The translations under genes and the position numbers were made by a program. Below the pieces are notes generated by a model that was given only the letters and a program-made list of their open reading frames with translations, ran no database searches and was not told the DNA's origin. A stretch of DNA of 64,000 nucleotides from Kineosporia mesophila (GTDB taxonomy: Bacteria > Actinomycetota > Actinomycetes > Actinomycetales > Kineosporiaceae): NCBI RefSeq assembly GCF_021129235.1, contig NZ_JAJOMA010000003.1:62001-126000 (forward strand). The letters run 5' to 3'. This document shows, piece by piece, positions 34,673 to 43,090 of the stretch (position 1 is the stretch's first letter; each line of letters opens with the position of its first letter).

Positions 34673-35452
34673 ATGCCGACGCCGTCATCGGACGCCCCGA
34701 CCACCACGCAGCGCCAGATCAGCGACGAGATCACCGCCTTCGGGAATGCCCGGCGGGGAACCGATCTCGCGCAGCCCGCCCTGGACTACACCCCCTACCG
34801 CAGCAGCATCCTGCGGCACCCGACCCAGGATCCGCACCCCGCCGACCCGGAGGGCGCCGAGCTGTGGGCACCGTGCTTCGGGCATCAGGACGTGGACCCG
34901 CTGGAGGCCGACCTGACGATCCAGCACTCCGGTGAGCCGATCGGCGAGCGCATGGTGGTGACCGGCCGGGTCACCGACGGCGACGGGCGCCCGGTCCCGC
35001 ACCAGCTCGTCGAGATCTGGCAGGCCAACGCCTCGGGCCGGTACATCCACCAGCGCGACCAGCACCCGGCGCCGATCGACCCGAACTTCACCGGGGTGGG
35101 TCGCTGCCTGACCGACGCCGAGGGCACCTACCGGTTCACCACGATCCGGCCCGGCCCTTACCCGTGGCGCAACCACCGCAACGCATGGCGCCCGGCCCAC
35201 ATCCACTTCTCGCTGTTCGGAACGGATTTCACCCAGCGCCGGATCACCCAGATGTACTTCCCGGGTGATCCGCTGTTCGCCTACGACCCGATCTACCAGT
35301 CGATCACCGACCCGGCCGACGGGGCACTGCTGGTCGCCCACTACGACCACGACGTGACCACCCCCGGGTGGAGCACCGGCTACCGCTGGGACATCGTGCT
35401 CACCGGCACCCACCGCACCCGGTTCGAGCCGGACGAGGAGGGCGAGGCATGA
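34673..35452 (+). CDS. pcaH: Protocatechuate 3,4-dioxygenase beta subunit
   Basis: This is the iron-bearing subunit of the enzyme that opens protocatechuate to 3-carboxy-cis,cis-muconate. The four non-haem Fe(III) ligands are visible: Tyr in SGRYIHQRDQ, Tyr in PGPYPWRNH, and the two histidines of RPAHIHFSLFG. VPHQLVEIWQANASGRY is the family signature. The protein has 259 residues, including a 70-residue N-terminal part with YRSSILRHPTQ typical of PcaH. Its stop overlaps the pcaG start (ATGA). Confidence 0.96.
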   Translation: MPTPSSDAPTTTQRQISDEITAFGNARRGTDLAQPALDYTPYRSSILRHPTQDPHPADPEGAELWAPCFGHQDVDPLEADLTIQHSGEPIGERMVVTGRVTDGDGRPVPHQLVEIWQANASGRYIHQRDQHPAPIDPNFTGVGRCLTDAEGTYRFTTIRPGPYPWRNHRNAWRPAHIHFSLFGTDFTQRRITQMYFPGDPLFAYDPIYQSITDPADGALLVAHYDHDVTTPGWSTGYRWDIVLTGTHRTRFEPDEEGEA

Positions 35453-35976
35453 CCCACCGCGCCACACCGGGCCAGACCGTCGGCCCCTTCTTCGGTTACG
35501 CGCTCCCCTACCCCGGCGACAACCATCTGGTGCCGCCCGGTTCCCCCGGGGCGGTCCGCCTGCACGGCGCGGTGCGGGACGGTGAGGGGAACCCGGTGCC
35601 GGACGCGCTGATCGAGATCTGGCAGCCCGGTCCCGACGGTGCGGTGGTGCGCTCGGCCGGGTCGCTGCGCCGCGACGGTTTCACCTTCACCGGCTGGGGC
35701 CGCGCGAGCACCGACGCCGCCGGCCACTACTCCCTCAGCACGCTGCGGCCCGGCGGCGAGGTCCCGTTCTTCGCGGTCACCGTGTTCGCCCGCGGGCTGC
35801 TCGACCGCCTGTTCACCCGCGCCTACCTGCCCGGCGCCGACCTCGGGGCCTTTCCCGCGGACCGCCGCGACACCCTGCGCGCGAGGGAGGAATCCACCGG
35901 CTACCGCTTCGACATCCGCCTCCAGGGCGAGGGCGAGACCGTGTTCCTGCGATTCCCGGGACATCGGGCAGACTGA
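35449..35976 (+). CDS. pcaG: Protocatechuate 3,4-dioxygenase alpha subunit
   Basis: The 175-residue alpha subunit forms the alpha-beta unit of the dioxygenase with PcaH. TPGQTVGPFFGYALPYPG and VPDALIEIWQPGPDG are typical. It lacks the iron-ligand tyrosines and histidines of the beta subunit, as expected. The ATG at 35449 overlaps the pcaH stop by four bases, indicating coupled translation of the two subunits. pcaB begins 4 bp after its stop. Confidence 0.95.
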   Translation: MTHRATPGQTVGPFFGYALPYPGDNHLVPPGSPGAVRLHGAVRDGEGNPVPDALIEIWQPGPDGAVVRSAGSLRRDGFTFTGWGRASTDAAGHYSLSTLRPGGEVPFFAVTVFARGLLDRLFTRAYLPGADLGAFPADRRDTLRAREESTGYRFDIRLQGEGETVFLRFPGHRAD

Positions 35977-35980
35977 CCCC

Positions 35981-37228
35981 GTGACGATCTTCTGGCCCGG
36001 CGACGAGCGCGCGGGCGCGCTGATGTCCCCCGCCGCACTGCTCACCGCCATGCTCCGGGTCGAGCAGGTCTGGCTCGACGGTCTGGTCACCGCCGGGATC
36101 GCGCCGGCCCGGGCCGCGGGTCGCCTGACGGTCAAAATGGCGGACGCGGACGGGCTCGCCTCCGCGGTCGCGGCGGGCACCGAGGCCGGGGGCAATCCGG
36201 TCATCCCGCTGACCCGGTGGCTGCGCTCGACGCTGGACGGTGACGCTGCCCTGTGGGTACACCGCGGCCTGACCAGCCAGGACGTCATGGACACGGCCCT
36301 GGCCATCTGCCTGCGCGACGTGCTGGAGCGGGTGCGCGACGAGCTGGACGCCCAGATCCACGCGCTGGCGGCCCTGGCCGGGCAGCACCGCAACACCGCG
36401 ATGGCCGGGCGCACCCTAACCCAGCACGCGGTGCCGACCTCGTTCGGGCTGAAGGTCGCGCAGTGGCTCACCGCGCTGCTCGACGCCCGCGACGCTCTCG
36501 ACCGCCTGCCGGCCCTGAAGGTGCAGCTCGGCGGGGCCGCGGGCACGCTCAGCGCCGTCCTGGAGCTGGCCCGCGGCAGCGGTGCGGCCGATCCCGGCCG
36601 CACGGTGCGCGAGCTGCTCGAGGGCACGGCCTGCGGACTGGGCCTGGCCTGGGCGCCGCCGTGGCACACCGCGCGGGGCCCGGTCACGGCCGTCGGCGAC
36701 GTGCTGGTCGGCGCGTGCGACGCCTGGGGCCGGATCGCCCGCGACGTGATCGTGCTGGGGCGCCCGGAGATCGGTGAGCTGGCCGAGCCGAGCGTCATCG
36801 GGCGCGGGGGCTCCTCGACGATGGCCCAGAAACAGAACCCGGTGCTGTCGGTGCTGATCCGCCGCACCGCACTGAGCGCCCCGCAGTGGGGAGCCACGCT
36901 GCACCTGGCCGCGGCCGAGGCCGTCGACGAGCGGCCCGACGGTTCCTGGCACACCGAATGGCCCGCCCTGCAGTCCCTGTCCCGGGCCACCGCCTCGGCC
37001 GCCGGGCAGGCCAGCGAACTGCTGACCGGCCTGCGGGTGGACCCGCACCGGATGCTCGCGAACCTCGAGGCCGCGGGCCCGGCGATCCTGGCCGAGCAGA
37101 CCAGCATGCGCGAGCTGTCCGGGAACACCCCCGGCAGCGATCCCCGCGACTACCTGGGCCTGACCGGGTTACTGGTGGACGACGTCCTCCATCGGGCCCT
37201 CACCTCCGGAGGCCACCATGGATCGTGA
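35981..37228 (+). CDS. pcaB: 3-carboxy-cis,cis-muconate cycloisomerase
   Basis: The enzyme cyclises 3-carboxymuconate to 4-carboxymuconolactone. It belongs to the fumarase/aspartase superfamily: the signature loop is GGSSTMAQKQNPVLS, and the catalytic region has WVHRGLTSQDVMDTA and GRTLTQHAVPTSFG. The GTG at 35981 gives 415 residues and begins directly at the family N-terminus (TIFWPGDERAGALMSPAAL). It overlaps the start of pcaC by 11 bp. Confidence 0.95.
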   Translation: MTIFWPGDERAGALMSPAALLTAMLRVEQVWLDGLVTAGIAPARAAGRLTVKMADADGLASAVAAGTEAGGNPVIPLTRWLRSTLDGDAALWVHRGLTSQDVMDTALAICLRDVLERVRDELDAQIHALAALAGQHRNTAMAGRTLTQHAVPTSFGLKVAQWLTALLDARDALDRLPALKVQLGGAAGTLSAVLELARGSGAADPGRTVRELLEGTACGLGLAWAPPWHTARGPVTAVGDVLVGACDAWGRIARDVIVLGRPEIGELAEPSVIGRGGSSTMAQKQNPVLSVLIRRTALSAPQWGATLHLAAAEAVDERPDGSWHTEWPALQSLSRATASAAGQASELLTGLRVDPHRMLANLEAAGPAILAEQTSMRELSGNTPGSDPRDYLGLTGLLVDDVLHRALTSGGHHGS

Positions 37229-37691
37229 CCAGAGCGTGGGCGAGCGCATCGACGCCGGTACGGCCGTGCGCCGCGAGGTGCTCGGCGACGCCCACGTCGA
37301 CCGCGCCACCGCGGCCGTCACCGACCTGACCGCCGAGTTCCAGCAGTTCATCACCGATTACGCGTGGGGCGGCATCTGGACCCGGCCCGGCCTGGACCGG
37401 CGCAGCCGCTCGATGATCACGCTCACCGCGCTGATCGCCCGGGGCCACCACGAGGAACTGGCCCTGCACGTGCGGGCCGCACGGCGCAACGGCCTCACGG
37501 TGGGCGAGATCAAGGAGGTCATCCTCCAGAACGCCATCTACTGCGGCGTTCCCGACGCGAACACGGCCTTCCGCATCGCCCAGCAGGTGCTAGACGCCGA
37601 CCGCGATCCGCAGGCCCAGGGTCAGCATCACGACGGCGATGACACCGTCGAGCACCCGCCAGGCGACCGGCCGGGAGAACACCGGCCGTAG
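37218..37691 (+). CDS. pcaC: 4-carboxymuconolactone decarboxylase
   Basis: The enzyme decarboxylates 4-carboxymuconolactone to beta-ketoadipate enol-lactone. The AhpD-like fold shows FQQFITDYAWGGIWTRPGLD, RSMITLTALIARGHHEELALH and EIKEVILQNAIYCGVPDAN. The family normally ends soon after FRIAQQVL, at about residue 125. Here a His/Asp/Gly-rich tail of about 30 residues continues, coded antisense to the 3' end of lysE with a 102-bp overlap. The enol-lactone hydrolase (pcaD/L) and pcaIJF are not in the window. Confidence 0.93.
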   Translation: MDRDQSVGERIDAGTAVRREVLGDAHVDRATAAVTDLTAEFQQFITDYAWGGIWTRPGLDRRSRSMITLTALIARGHHEELALHVRAARRNGLTVGEIKEVILQNAIYCGVPDANTAFRIAQQVLDADRDPQAQGQHHDGDDTVEHPPGDRPGEHRP

Positions 37692-38210
37692 CAGCCGGGC
37701 CCCGAAACCCAGAGCGGTGAACCAGATCATGCTGGCGGCAACGGCTCCGGCCACCCACCACCAGCGTCCCTGCGACTGGCCGTTGGCGATCGATCCGAGC
37801 ATGACCACGGTGTCCAGGTAGACGTGTGGGTTGAGCCAGGTCAGGGCCAGCATCGTCAGGACCGCCCGGCGGGCGCCCGCCCCCGGGGCCACCTCCCGGG
37901 CCTCCAGTGCCCCTCCGTCCGGCCAGATCACCCGGCGGGCGGCCATCAGCGCGTAGGTGATGAGGAAGGCCGCGCCCACCACCCGGATCACCGTCAGGGC
38001 CATCGGTGCGCTCTGCACCAGGGCACCCACCCCGAGCACCCCGGCCAGGATCAGCACCGCGTCCGAGGCCGCGCAGACCACCACGGCCGGCAGCACGACC
38101 CGCGTCGTCCCGGCGATCCCGAGGCGCAGCAGGTAGGCGTTCTGGGAGCCGATGGCGACGATCAGGCTCAGTCCGGTCATCAGGCCGAAGACGGCGGGCA
38201 TCAGGTGCAT
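37590..38210 (-). CDS. LysE/ArgO-type basic amino acid exporter
   Basis: This 206-residue membrane protein has five to six hydrophobic segments and the LysE/ArgO signature FGLMTGLSLIVAIGSQNAYLL, together with ALTWLNPHVYLDTVVMLG. It is predicted to export lysine and/or arginine. It is divergent from a LysG/ArgP-type regulator, the classic lysE-lysG arrangement. The ATG at 38210 lacks a clear ribosome site, and a second in-frame ATG is at 38201. Its last 102 bp are overlapped by pcaC from the other strand. Confidence 0.92.
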   Translation of the reverse strand: MHLMPAVFGLMTGLSLIVAIGSQNAYLLRLGIAGTTRVVLPAVVVCAASDAVLILAGVLGVGALVQSAPMALTVIRVVGAAFLITYALMAARRVIWPDGGALEAREVAPGAGARRAVLTMLALTWLNPHVYLDTVVMLGSIANGQSQGRWWWVAGAVAASMIWFTALGFGARLLRPVFSRPVAWRVLDGVIAVVMLTLGLRIAVGV

Positions 38211-38245
38211 GCCGATGACGCTACGAGCGGGCCCGTCTGTAGTAC

Positions 38246-38278
38246 AGCTCATCTTTCTGAAGGTGCTTAAGCTGAGCT
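38246..38278. promoter_or_regulatory. Inverted repeat in the lysE-lysG intergenic region
   Basis: AGCTCA at 38246-38251 is mirrored by TGAGCT at 38273-38278, with a GCTTAAGC palindrome inside at 38265-38272. The spacing and the short divergent region fit binding by the LysR-type regulator, but the element also touches the lysG start codon. Assignment is tentative. Confidence 0.4.
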
Positions 38279-38279
38279 C

Positions 38280-39173
38280 ATGCGCTTTCAGCGGGATCAT
38301 CTCCAGACCCTGCTCGCGGCGGTGGACGAGGGCACGTTCGACGCGGCCGCGGCCCACCTGAACATCACCGCGAGCGCCGTGTCGCAGCGGGTCAAGGCGA
38401 TGGAGCAGGCGGCGGGGCGCATCCTGCTGCGGCGCACCACCCCGATCCGGCCCACGGCCGACGGTGAGGTGGTGGTGCGACACGCCCGGCAGGCCGCTCT
38501 GCTGGAGGAGGAGACCGCCCGGGCCCTGGCCGGCACCGGCCACGCCGGTGTGCCCACGATCGCGCTCGCGGTGAACGCCGACTCGCTGGCCACCTGGTTC
38601 CTGGGGGCGCTGGCCGGCGTGCTGGACGACACGGCGGTGGTCTTCGACCTGCACCGGGAGGATCAGGACCGCACCTCCGACCTGCTCCGGTCGGGCACCG
38701 TGATGGCGGCCGTGACGGCGGAATCGGCTCCGGTGCAGGGATGTTCGTCGGTACGCCTGGGCACGATGCGGTACCACGCGGTGGCCTCGCCGGCCTTCGT
38801 CGACCGGCATCTGAACGGTGAGGCGGGAACCGCCGGCCTGGACGGCGTCCCCCTGGTGGACTTCGACCGTCAGGATGGCCTGCAGCAGGCCTTCCTGCGC
38901 ACCGCCGTGGGCCACGACCCGATATCGCCGCGGCACTACGTGCCCACCTCGCAGGACTTCGCCCGGGCGGTGAGGACGGGTTTCGGCTGGGGGATGCTGC
39001 CGGAGCAGCAGTGCCTGGACGACCTGGCGGCCGGCCGGCTGGTGGCGCTCGCGCCGGACCGTCCGGCGAGCGTCGAACTGCACTGGCAACGCTGGAAATT
39101 ACAGTCTGTGGTGCTCGACCGGGTCACTGCCGCGGTAACTGCGACCGCCGCCCGGGAGTTGTTGCAGGATTAG
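38280..39173 (+). CDS. LysG/ArgP-type LysR-family regulator
   Basis: This 297-residue LysR regulator has an N-terminal winged helix (FDAAAAHLNITASAVSQRVKAMEQAAG, split here by family pattern AAAHLNITASAVSQRVK) and an effector domain typical of the ArgP/LysG branch (TIALAVNADSLATWFLGAL, SPAFVDRHL, WGMLPEQQ). It probably activates the divergent lysE gene when lysine or arginine accumulates. Its stop overlaps the convergent HATPase gene by 4 bp. Confidence 0.92.
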   Translation: MRFQRDHLQTLLAAVDEGTFDAAAAHLNITASAVSQRVKAMEQAAGRILLRRTTPIRPTADGEVVVRHARQAALLEEETARALAGTGHAGVPTIALAVNADSLATWFLGALAGVLDDTAVVFDLHREDQDRTSDLLRSGTVMAAVTAESAPVQGCSSVRLGTMRYHAVASPAFVDRHLNGEAGTAGLDGVPLVDFDRQDGLQQAFLRTAVGHDPISPRHYVPTSQDFARAVRTGFGWGMLPEQQCLDDLAAGRLVALAPDRPASVELHWQRWKLQSVVLDRVTAAVTATAARELLQD

Positions 39174-39667
39174 GACACTGCCTGGTCGAGCCGGTGGACG
39201 AGGCCCGGTGAGGGCGCGTCTGCGACGAGCGCCCAGACCAATTTGCGGTCTTCCTCGACGCACCAGCCGACCTCGACGGCCATGGACAACACCAGGCGCA
39301 GCCCCAGACCGCCCACCGCGGTGAGGTCGGTGCCGGGCGGCACCGGTACCCGGTCGGCCGCCTGGTCGGTGACCACGAGCAGCCAGCCCTGGGTACCCCG
39401 GGACAGCGATGCCGTGACCGGCGGACCGCCGTGGCGCAGGCCGTTGACGGTGAGCTCGCCCATGGTCAGCTCCACCCGCTCGCTGGCCGCCGAGAAGACG
39501 TGACCGGAGGGGTGGGCGGGGTGCACCGACTCACCGGCGGCAGCCACCGCGTCACGGGCCTGGGTACGGGCCTCGACCGAGCTGCCGAACGAGTCGATCT
39601 CCCAGTCGAGGCGCTGCGCCCAGAACCCGGACGGGGGCCGGCCCTCGGTGAGTACGGCGGCGCTCAC
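39170..39667 (-). CDS. Anti-sigma-factor-like histidine-kinase-type ATPase (RsbW/SpoIIAB-like)
   Basis: This 165-residue GHKL ATPase has an N-box helix (MGELTVNGLRHGGPP), a G1-like TDQAADRVP and a G2-like GGLGLRLVLSMA. Such proteins phosphorylate a STAS partner and may hold a sigma factor. The GTG at 39667 overlaps the stop of the upstream STAS gene (GTGA), so the two are made together. The N-terminal half up to about residue 55 is poorly conserved. With the PP2C-phytochrome next door, a partner-switching role is inferred. No sigma factor gene is in the window. Confidence 0.82.
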   Translation of the reverse strand: MSAAVLTEGRPPSGFWAQRLDWEIDSFGSSVEARTQARDAVAAAGESVHPAHPSGHVFSAASERVELTMGELTVNGLRHGGPPVTASLSRGTQGWLLVVTDQAADRVPVPPGTDLTAVGGLGLRLVLSMAVEVGWCVEEDRKLVWALVADAPSPGLVHRLDQAVS

Positions 39668-40149
39668 GACCGCTCCACCACCGCGGCGGCCGCCGGCGTC
39701 TGCTCCGGCAGCCAGCGAGTGAGCTCGTTGGCCCCGACCAGGCTGATCAGCTCGGACACCCGCCGTGAGGGCCCCTGCAGCAGGAGCTCCGTACCGGCGG
39801 CGCGAAGACCCGCGGCCAGCCTCACCACGAACGAGACGCCGACGGAATCCATCATCGTGACCTGACGCACGTCCATCACCGTGCACCGGCCGGCATCGAT
39901 GGAGAACCGGCCCGCATACTCCAGGTCTTCACTGACGCGGACGTCGACATCCCCGTAGAGGATGACCAGCGTCCGGTCACCCTGCGAGAGCACGACCACA
40001 TCACCAGGGGCATTTTCCTGCAGCCCCGAGGCCGGGTGGTCCTCATCCTTGCGGGACACCTTCGCCTCCTGTTCTCCCCGCGCGGCGTCGTCGTCACCGG
40101 ACAGCCGTCTCCTGTTCCGCCCCGGACCGGTCACCACGGTGTTCTCCAT
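39664..40149 (-). CDS. STAS-domain anti-sigma-factor antagonist (RsbV/SpoIIAA-like)
   Basis: This 161-residue protein has a flexible, basic 50-residue N-terminus, then a STAS domain (DRTLVILYGDVDVRVSEDLEY, CTVMDVRQVTMMDSVGVSFV). Ser102 in MMDSVGV is at the position phosphorylated in RsbV/SpoIIAA. It is probably the phospho-switch partner of the ATPase encoded immediately downstream with a four-base overlap. Its promoter region of 115 bp is shared with the divergent heme oxygenase-phytochrome operon. A GTG at about codon 31 is an alternative start. Confidence 0.88.
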   Translation of the reverse strand: MENTVVTGPGRNRRRLSGDDDAARGEQEAKVSRKDEDHPASGLQENAPGDVVVLSQGDRTLVILYGDVDVRVSEDLEYAGRFSIDAGRCTVMDVRQVTMMDSVGVSFVVRLAAGLRAAGTELLLQGPSRRVSELISLVGANELTRWLPEQTPAAAAVVERS

Positions 40150-40264
40150 GGCGTGGGCCCGGGCAGCTTGCGTCGTTATGCTAGCTCACCAGGGTTTTCT
40201 GGCCCGACGTGATCGACATGACCAGCGATGTCGTGACGTTCCACCACCGCGGACGGAGCAGTAG

Positions 40265-40870
40265 GTGACCGACACCCCCACCGAGCACGGGATCCAGGCC
40301 CTGCGCGCGGCCACCCGTGCTACCCACGAGCGCCTGGACTCCCTCGTCGACCTGCGGGCCTGGGACCAGGCCACCCACCGCTGGTGGCTGCAGCGCATGC
40401 TGGGGCTGCACGAGCCCCTCGAGCGTGAGCTCGGCTCCTGGTACGCCGGGCAGTCCGGCCGGACCGCGCCGGACGTGCCCTCCCGCCGCCGGGCCGGGGC
40501 CATCGCGTCCGACCTGCGCTCGCTCGGCCTGACCGACGAGGAGGTGCGCGACCTGCCCCGCAGCCCCCTGCCCCCCGCCCCCTCGACCCGGGGGCAGGCC
40601 CTGGGCCACCTCTACGTGCTCGACGGTTCCGCCCTGGGCGGCTCGGTCATCGCCCGGCACGCCGTCGCCGGCGGCATCCCCCACGACGCCTGCACCAGCC
40701 TGGCCCACGACCCCGGTCGCATCGCGAGCTGGCGCGAGACCAAGGCCCTCCTCGACGACCTGACCCCCGCCGAGCTGGCCGAGGCCGTGCTCGCGGCGTC
40801 CGAGCTGTTCGCGGTCTTCGAGGCCTGGCTGCTCACCCCGACACCCGACGGCAGGATCCCTCCGCAGTGA
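40265..40870 (+). CDS. Biliverdin-producing heme oxygenase (BphO-like)
   Basis: The 201-residue protein resembles bacterial heme oxygenases associated with phytochromes. The proximal haem ligand histidine is probably in RAATRATHERLD near the N-terminus, and the distal-helix region is GHLYVLDGSALGGSVIARHA. It would cleave haem to biliverdin, the chromophore of the phytochrome encoded next. It starts at GTG 40265. Its stop overlaps the phytochrome start (GTGA), a strong sign of a dedicated chromophore-supply operon. Confidence 0.88.
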   Translation: MTDTPTEHGIQALRAATRATHERLDSLVDLRAWDQATHRWWLQRMLGLHEPLERELGSWYAGQSGRTAPDVPSRRRAGAIASDLRSLGLTDEEVRDLPRSPLPPAPSTRGQALGHLYVLDGSALGGSVIARHAVAGGIPHDACTSLAHDPGRIASWRETKALLDDLTPAELAEAVLAASELFAVFEAWLLTPTPDGRIPPQ

Positions 40871-43086
40871 CTCTTCCCGAACCCGATCTCGACGAGTGCG
40901 CCCGCGAGCCGATCCAGTACCCCGGATCGGTGCAGCCGCACGGCGTGATGATCGTGGTGCACCCCGAGCGGCACACGCTCCTGACGGCCTCGGAGAACCT
41001 CACCGAGTTCGTGCCGGGCGCGCCCTCGGCCCCGGGCACCCCGGTCGCCGAGATGCTCGGCGACCAGCTGTGGTCGGAGGTGGCGCAACGCGTCGCGGAC
41101 GACGACCTGCTGGAACCGGTGCGCTGGGGCGGCCCGGCGGGTGGCCCGTGGGCCGGGCGCGCGGTCGACGTGCTGGTGCACCACGCCGGCCCGGGCCGGC
41201 TGGTCGTGGAGCTGGAGGCCGTGACCGACGTGTCGCTGGGCCGCTCGGTGTCCCTGTCGGCCACGAACACCCAGATCTCCCGGCTGCGGATGGCTCCCGA
41301 CAACGGCGCCGTGTTCGAGCGGCTCGTCGCCGCGGTGCAGCGGGTCACCGGTTTCGACCGGGTCATGGTCTACCGCTTCGACCGGGAGTGGAACGGCGAG
41401 GTGATCGCCGAACGGCGCCGTCCCGACCTGGAGCCCTTCCTCGGCCAGCAGTACCCGGCGGCCGACATCCCGGCCCAGGCCCGCCGGCTCTACGTGCTCA
41501 ACCGGCTGCGCTTCATCGTCGACTCGCACGCCGGGGCGGCCCGGCTCGTGCCCCGGGTCCCCGGCGACGACGGGGGCGAGCTCGACCTGTCGTACGCGCC
41601 GCTGCGCAGTGTGTCGCCGGTTCACCTGGAGTACCTGCGGGGCATGGGGGTGCGCGCGTCGATGTCGGTCTCGATGGTGCGGGGCGGCGCCCTCTGGGGC
41701 CTGATCGCCTGCCACCACTACGACGGGCCGTTGCAGCCCTCGCACGACGAGCGGGCCGCAGCCGACTTCCTGGTGCAGGCCGCGATGGAGATCGTGACCA
41801 CCCGGGAGACCACCGACGACGCGGCCCGGCTGGCGGCCGGTCAGCAGCAGGTCGACCAGTTGCTGCCGGTACTGCAGCAGCCGCAGCTGTCCCCGGTCGA
41901 GGCCCTGGCCACCGCCGACCTGGCCCTGGTCGCCGGGCTGGCCGACGCCGACGGGGTACTGCTGCGCCACGGCGCGGTCCGGGCGAGCTGGGGCGAAGTA
42001 CCCGGCGCGGCGCTGGCCGACCAGGTCGCGACCGCCCTGGCCCGCACCGACGGGATCCCGGCCTTCACCGACCATCTGGAGGCGCTGCGACCCGGTCTGG
42101 GCAGCGAGGCGGTGGCGGGGGCCATGGTGCTGCCGCTGGCCCCCGGCTCCTGGATCCTCTGGGTGAAGCGGGCCGTGGAACGCACGGTGCGCTGGGCCGG
42201 CGACCCCCACGACAAGACCGTCACGGTGCGCGCCGACGGCAGCGCCCGGATCGGCCCGCGTCGGTCGTTCGAGGTCGCCGAGGAGAAACTGCGCGGCCGC
42301 AGCACCCCCTGGGACCTGTGGCAGGTGCAGGCCGTGACGTCCCTGGGCACCGCCGCCACCGCCCAGATGCGCCGCTACGAGCGCGAGGCCGTCAGCATCG
42401 TCGAGGACCTGCACGACGCGTTACGCCCGGCCGGGCTGCCCTCGGTGCCGGGCGCCGAGCTGGAGGTGCGGTACCTGCCCGCCCCGGAGGGCCGGTTCGC
42501 GGGCGACTGGTGGGACTGCTTCGAGCTGCCCGACGGACGGCTGGCCCTGGTGGTCGGCGACGTCACCGGGCACGGCAGCTCGGTCACCGCGACGATGACC
42601 CAGCTGCGCACCGCCCTGCGGGCGTACCTGCTGGAGGGCGCTCCCCCGGCCGAGACCCTGGCGCGGCTGGACTCCCTGGCCCATCTGGTCTTCCGCCCCA
42701 CGCTGGCCACAGTGGTACTGGCCCTGTACGACTCCGTCACCGGCGAGCTCGAGGTGGCCCGGGCCGGGCATCCGCACCCGGTGCTCGCGCGGGCCGACGG
42801 CGCCGGCCCCCTCCTGGTCACGGCCCGGCCCCCGATCGGCCTGGGCGTGGAGGTGGTGGCCGGGTCGTGGTCGGGCACCCTGGCCCCGGGCGAGTCGCTG
42901 GTGCTCTACTCCGACGGGCTGAGCGAGCACCGGTCGCTGAGCCCGGACGAGGGCATCCAGCGCGTCGCCGACACGGTCGGGGCGGCCGGCGCACTGCCGC
43001 TGAACGCAGTGGCCGACCTGCTCATCGACTCGGTCCCGGCGGCCCGCACCGACGACACCACCCTGCTGATCGTGCGCCGCCGTTAG
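40867..43086 (+). CDS. Bacteriophytochrome with PP2C (SpoIIE-type) phosphatase output
   Basis: This is a 739-residue red/far-red photoreceptor. The biliverdin-binding cysteine is Cys11 before the PAS motif PIQYPGSVQPHG. The GAF domain has AADIPAQARRLY, HLEYLRGMGVRASMSVSM and LWGLIACHHY, all chromophore-contact motifs. The PHY domain has RWAGDP and the tongue motif PRRSF. Instead of a histidine kinase, residues about 530-739 form a PP2C/SpoIIE serine phosphatase (RFAGDWWDCFELPDG, VVGDVTGHGSS, GHPHPVL, LYSDGLSEHR, DDTTLLIV). It is predicted to dephosphorylate the adjacent STAS protein in a light-dependent way. Confidence 0.93.
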   Translation: MTLPEPDLDECAREPIQYPGSVQPHGVMIVVHPERHTLLTASENLTEFVPGAPSAPGTPVAEMLGDQLWSEVAQRVADDDLLEPVRWGGPAGGPWAGRAVDVLVHHAGPGRLVVELEAVTDVSLGRSVSLSATNTQISRLRMAPDNGAVFERLVAAVQRVTGFDRVMVYRFDREWNGEVIAERRRPDLEPFLGQQYPAADIPAQARRLYVLNRLRFIVDSHAGAARLVPRVPGDDGGELDLSYAPLRSVSPVHLEYLRGMGVRASMSVSMVRGGALWGLIACHHYDGPLQPSHDERAAADFLVQAAMEIVTTRETTDDAARLAAGQQQVDQLLPVLQQPQLSPVEALATADLALVAGLADADGVLLRHGAVRASWGEVPGAALADQVATALARTDGIPAFTDHLEALRPGLGSEAVAGAMVLPLAPGSWILWVKRAVERTVRWAGDPHDKTVTVRADGSARIGPRRSFEVAEEKLRGRSTPWDLWQVQAVTSLGTAATAQMRRYEREAVSIVEDLHDALRPAGLPSVPGAELEVRYLPAPEGRFAGDWWDCFELPDGRLALVVGDVTGHGSSVTATMTQLRTALRAYLLEGAPPAETLARLDSLAHLVFRPTLATVVLALYDSVTGELEVARAGHPHPVLARADGAGPLLVTARPPIGLGVEVVAGSWSGTLAPGESLVLYSDGLSEHRSLSPDEGIQRVADTVGAAGALPLNAVADLLIDSVPAARTDDTTLLIVRRR

Positions 43087-43090
43087 GGTT

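Noticed and set aside
38211-39089. N-terminal extension of the LysE gene antisense to lysG
   Set aside because: LysE proteins begin with the membrane segment found after the ATG at 38210, and the extension is compositionally a shadow frame.
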